A model generated the notes under the pieces. It ran no database searches. It was not told the origin of the DNA and saw only the letters and a list, made by a program, of their open reading frames with translations. From Luteibacter rhizovicinus DSM 16549 (GTDB taxonomy: Bacteria; Pseudomonadota; Gammaproteobacteria; Xanthomonadales; Rhodanobacteraceae), in NCBI RefSeq assembly GCF_001887595.1, contig NZ_CP017480.1, forward strand, positions 1,612,001-1,676,000: a stretch of DNA of 64,000 bases, given 5' to 3'. How positions within the stretch are numbered: position 1 is the stretch's first letter; the number at the start of each line of letters is the position of its first letter. Of this stretch, positions 61,675-64,000 are shown piece after piece. The position numbers and the translations under genes are program-made.

Positions 61675-62408
61675 ATTGCCTCGAATTCCGCCGCCATATC
61701 GGTGCCGAGCCGCGCTCGCGCGCCCCTGAACTGCTCGCCCATCGGGATAGCTGCAAGGACGGCTGTGCCGCCTTCTGGCAGCGCGCCCAGCGGTTCGACG
61801 ATGACCTCGAAGCTGCCCTGGCCATTCCCCTTCCCGAGGGCCTGGTCGATCGCATCCTGCTTGCCCAGGCCACGGGTGAACGCCGTCGGCAGGTCGGCAG
61901 GCGCCGCGTCTGGATGGCCATGGCCGCCTCGGTCGTCCTCGCCTTTGCCGGCGTCGGCATGATGTGGCGTCAGAATGATCTCAACTCGCTGCCGGCCCTC
62001 GCCGTGGCGCATATGCCGGGAGAGATCGGCTCGTTAAGCCTCACCCAGCCCATGACGGACGCCCAGGTCGAGGCCGGTTTCGTCGGCCGGGCAACCCGTC
62101 TCAAGGGGCCGATGCCGGCGGGCGTCACCTACGTGCATGACTGCACGGTGGGCCCGTATCCGGTGGTGCACCTGGTGACCCGCATGAACGACGAGCCGGT
62201 CGTCGCCCTGTATATGCCGGGCAAGATGGACACCAAGCCCGGCAGCTTCGAGCGTGACGGCTGGGAAGGCCGGCAGATGCCGCTGCGTAGCGGCACGCTC
62301 GTGGTGCTGGCCCAGCAGGGAGCCAGCCGGAGCGCGATGGACGCCGTCGAGCGTGGGTGGCGCGCGGCGATCGAAGGTCCGGCCCCGCAAACCATCGGCC
62401 AGATCTGA
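61671..62408 (+). CDS. DUF3379 family protein, likely anti-sigma factor
   Basis: The 245-residue protein has MNCLEFRRHIGAEPRSRAPEL, then HRDSCKDGCAAFWQRAQ, a zinc-finger-like Cys/His set of the anti-sigma (ZAS-like) kind, one transmembrane helix (about 84-102, VWMAMAASVVLAFAGVGMMW) and a periplasmic domain with YVHDCTVGPYPVVHLVTRMN. The coupling to the ECF sigma gene (ATGA overlap) makes an anti-sigma role likely. DUF3379 itself has no proven function. Confidence 0.85.
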   Translation: MNCLEFRRHIGAEPRSRAPELLAHRDSCKDGCAAFWQRAQRFDDDLEAALAIPLPEGLVDRILLAQATGERRRQVGRRRVWMAMAASVVLAFAGVGMMWRQNDLNSLPALAVAHMPGEIGSLSLTQPMTDAQVEAGFVGRATRLKGPMPAGVTYVHDCTVGPYPVVHLVTRMNDEPVVALYMPGKMDTKPGSFERDGWEGRQMPLRSGTLVVLAQQGASRSAMDAVERGWRAAIEGPAPQTIGQI

Positions 62409-62487
62409 ACGAAAGCCGCGGGCCCGGCCCCATCCCGGGCCGGTTGGGCGATAATGCCGCCCCGATCGAGCCAGCCCCGGAATCGCG

Positions 62488-63201
62488 ATGACCGACCTCG
62501 CCGTAGTCGTGCCCGTCTTCAACGAGCGCGACAACATCCCGCCCCTCCTCGCCGAGATCGCGTCGGCCCTGCGTGGCCGGATCGATTTCGAGATCATCTA
62601 CGTCGACGACGACAGCACCGATGACAGCGTCGCCGTGCTGACCGCCGCCAAAGCGCAATACCCCGAGCTGCGGGTTATCCGCCACCTGACCCGTAGCGGG
62701 CAGAGCACGGCCGTGTGGAATGGCGTGCGCAACGCCCGCGCGCCGTGGATTGCGACGCTCGACGGCGATGGCCAGAACGATCCGGCGGATATCCCCAAGT
62801 TGCTCGACGCGCGCGCGGCCGCGCCGGCGCTCAAGCTGTTCGCCGGCTGGCGCGTCACCCGGCGGGACAGTTTCAACAAGCGCATTTCCTCGAAGGTCGC
62901 CAACGCGGTGCGCTCGCGCATGCTCCAGGACAGCACGCCGGATACCGGTTGCGGACTGAAGCTGTTCGAGCGCGAAACCTTCCTGCGCCTACCCTACTTC
63001 GACCACATGCACCGTTATCTGCCGGCGCTCGTGAAGCGCGCGGGCTTCGCCAGCCAGAGCGTGCCGGTGGGTCATCGTCCGCGCACGGCGGGGACGTCGA
63101 AGTACGGGATGCTCGACCGGTTGTGGGTCGGCTTGGCCGATCTGCGCGGTGTGGCCTGGTTGATGCGGCGGGCCAAGGTCACGCGCACCGAAGAGGTGTG
63201 A
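62488..63201 (+). CDS. Glycosyltransferase family 2, polyprenyl-phosphate sugar transferase type
   Basis: The 237-residue GT-A enzyme has LAVVVPVFNERDNIPPLL, the DxD region YVDDDSTDDSV, LDGDGQNDPADIPKL and TGCGLKLFER-like DTGCGLKLFERETFLRLP. It resembles dolichol-phosphate mannose synthase-like enzymes but lacks the two C-terminal membrane helices of many relatives. It probably charges a lipid carrier with a sugar for cell-envelope glycan. Sugar and acceptor are unknown. Confidence 0.9.
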   Translation: MTDLAVVVPVFNERDNIPPLLAEIASALRGRIDFEIIYVDDDSTDDSVAVLTAAKAQYPELRVIRHLTRSGQSTAVWNGVRNARAPWIATLDGDGQNDPADIPKLLDARAAAPALKLFAGWRVTRRDSFNKRISSKVANAVRSRMLQDSTPDTGCGLKLFERETFLRLPYFDHMHRYLPALVKRAGFASQSVPVGHRPRTAGTSKYGMLDRLWVGLADLRGVAWLMRRAKVTRTEEV

Positions 63202-63208
63202 GGCCGGA

Positions 63209-63279
63209 GCATCGCCGCTGAAGCGGCTCCCACACAGAGCAGGCTTTTTGTGGGAGCCGCTTCAGCGGCGATGCTCTTG
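63209..63279. repeat. REP pair, inverted
   Basis: A minus unit (CATCGCCGCTGAAGCGGCTC at 63209-63229) and a plus unit (from 63250) with the same GCTTCAGC core class. They separate the glycosyltransferase gene from the convergent patatin gene. Confidence 0.88.
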
Positions 63280-63287
63280 GCCGACGC

Positions 63288-64000
63288 TCAGCGCAACAAC
63301 ATCCTGGGCTGCCACGCATCCAGCGCCCGCGCCGTCCGCTCCCGCCCCAGCTCGATCAACTCGCGGGCGCGGTAGAACTCATACACCGTCGACACATTGC
63401 GTGGGATCTCGACCAGCACGTCCGGCTGGTACGCCGCGAGACGCAGGCGCGAGAGGTTGGCCTGCATGAGGTCCATGGCCTGGGTCATCAGGTCGAAAGC
63501 GCCTGGGTCCCTGAGCTTGGGCTTGCCGTCCACCGAAGGCAGCACGCGGCCGATCAGTCGGCCGAGTTTCGCGGCGTAGCCCTCGTCGGTGGTCACCGTG
63601 ACGTCCTTCTCCGGCGGTTTCTGCAGCTCGGCGGCACCGTCCACGCTCACGGCGATGACGTAATCGGCGTCTTCGCGCATCAACGGCAGCACCGGCAGCG
63701 GATTCAGCAGCGCGCCATCGACCAGGCGGCGCCCGTCGTGGATGTAGGGACGGAACAGGGTCGGAATAGCGATGGATGCGCGGATCGCATCGAACAGCGG
63801 ACCCTTCGTCAGCCACACCTCGCGTTCGCGATCCAGATCGGTGGCGACCGCGGTGTAGGAGATGTTGAGCTCTTCGATGTTCACCTCGCCGATGAGCTCG
63901 CGCAAGGCCGCCATGATCCGGTCGCCCTTGATGAAGCCACCGCCGGAAAAGCTCCAGTCGACCAGGCGCAGCACATCGAACCGCGCCAGGGCGGAGACCC
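63288..64000 (-). CDS. Patatin-like phospholipase, RssA-type, C-terminal part (cut by window edge)
   Basis: The right window edge cuts the 5' end. The visible part begins VSALARFDVLRLVDWSFSGGGF (part of the alpha/beta patatin core) and has the catalytic Asp motif DGALLNPLP and SIAIPTLFRP typical of RssA/YlbK-like patatins. The nucleophile motif GxSxG should lie just beyond the window. Such proteins hydrolyse phospholipids or esters at the membrane. The last 60 residues are a helical tail (LSRLRLAAYQPDVLVEIP). Confidence 0.88.
   Translation of the reverse strand, partial: VSALARFDVLRLVDWSFSGGGFIKGDRIMAALRELIGEVNIEELNISYTAVATDLDREREVWLTKGPLFDAIRASIAIPTLFRPYIHDGRRLVDGALLNPLPVLPLMREDADYVIAVSVDGAAELQKPPEKDVTVTTDEGYAAKLGRLIGRVLPSVDGKPKLRDPGAFDLMTQAMDLMQANLSRLRLAAYQPDVLVEIPRNVSTVYEFYRARELIELGRERTARALDAWQPRMLLR

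Noticed and set aside
62421..62441. GGCCCGG-N7-CCGGGCC hairpin after the DUF3379 gene
   Set aside because: The stem is only 7 bp with no T tract, and such GC hairpins arise easily here.

Overview
The window is GC-rich, densely packed bacterial chromosome with no phage, plasmid or insertion-sequence genes. Gene content and order (hslV-hslU, lptM-dapF-DUF484-xerC, rsmG-parA-parB, a LacI-controlled TonB-receptor carbohydrate locus, DUF3379) and the abundant REP-type repeats with GAGCCGATTCATCGGC or GAGCCGCTTCAGCGGC cores suggest a gammaproteobacterium of the Xanthomonadales/Rhodanobacteraceae (Luteibacter or Dyella-like). The genus is an inference from recall, not a search.

Layout. 1-5046: GNAT acetyltransferase (cut by the window edge), MFS exporter, LysR regulator, YahK-type zinc alcohol dehydrogenase, RomA-like metallo-hydrolase. 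5052-10942: a complete RNA-repair locus. RtcR (CARF sensor plus sigma-54 activator) is divergent from rsr (Ro60/TROVE), followed by two structured RNAs, rtcB (RNA ligase) and rtcA (RNA cyclase); a clear -24/-12 promoter precedes rsr. 10956-14972: HxlR regulator with a divergent SDR, and an FtsK-type translocase. 15135-19813: ribose operon rbsK-rbsD-rbsA-rbsC-rbsB. 19929-25950: DUF971, an unknown protein, HslUV protease, xerC, DUF484, dapF, lptM. 25994-41856: housekeeping and small genes (GNAT, RimK-like ligase, lipocalin, aroE, LysE exporter, TonB receptor, gamma carbonic anhydrase, prlC, xthA, YecA family, pirin), plus a decayed TetR/darcynin gene pair. 41885-53540: a glycan-use locus read on the minus strand: LacI regulator, Oar-type TonB receptor, PF10091 (GH144-like) glucanase, sugar-binding lipoprotein, two permeases and a six-hairpin-type glycosidase, with LacI-type palindromes. 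53933-56083: Fur-box-controlled PepSY membrane operon. 56196-58548: exported HAF-like proteins and a miniature stomatin-like protein. 58619-64000: rsmG, parA, parB, ECF sigma plus DUF3379, glycosyltransferase, patatin (cut by the edge).

The most interesting part is 8372-8665, between rsr and rtcB. It encodes two tandem RNAs that fold with the same plan: outer stem, internal loop with AUGCC facing a U-rich strand, inner stem. The second carries a circularly permuted tRNA mimic (T arm, closed acceptor-like hairpin, D arm), the hallmark of bacterial YrlA-type Y RNAs that tether Ro60. The first carries a T-arm mimic beside a cUUCGg hairpin and fits no class I know. The likely working model is that RtcR senses broken RNA, sigma-54 RNA polymerase makes Rsr, the Y RNAs, RtcB and RtcA together, and Rsr-Y RNA handles damaged RNA while RtcB/RtcA repair ends. 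RtcA lacks the usual Glu before its GGGQ motif. Elsewhere, about two dozen REP units sit in intergenic gaps, with compensatory stem changes and a recurrent composite form.
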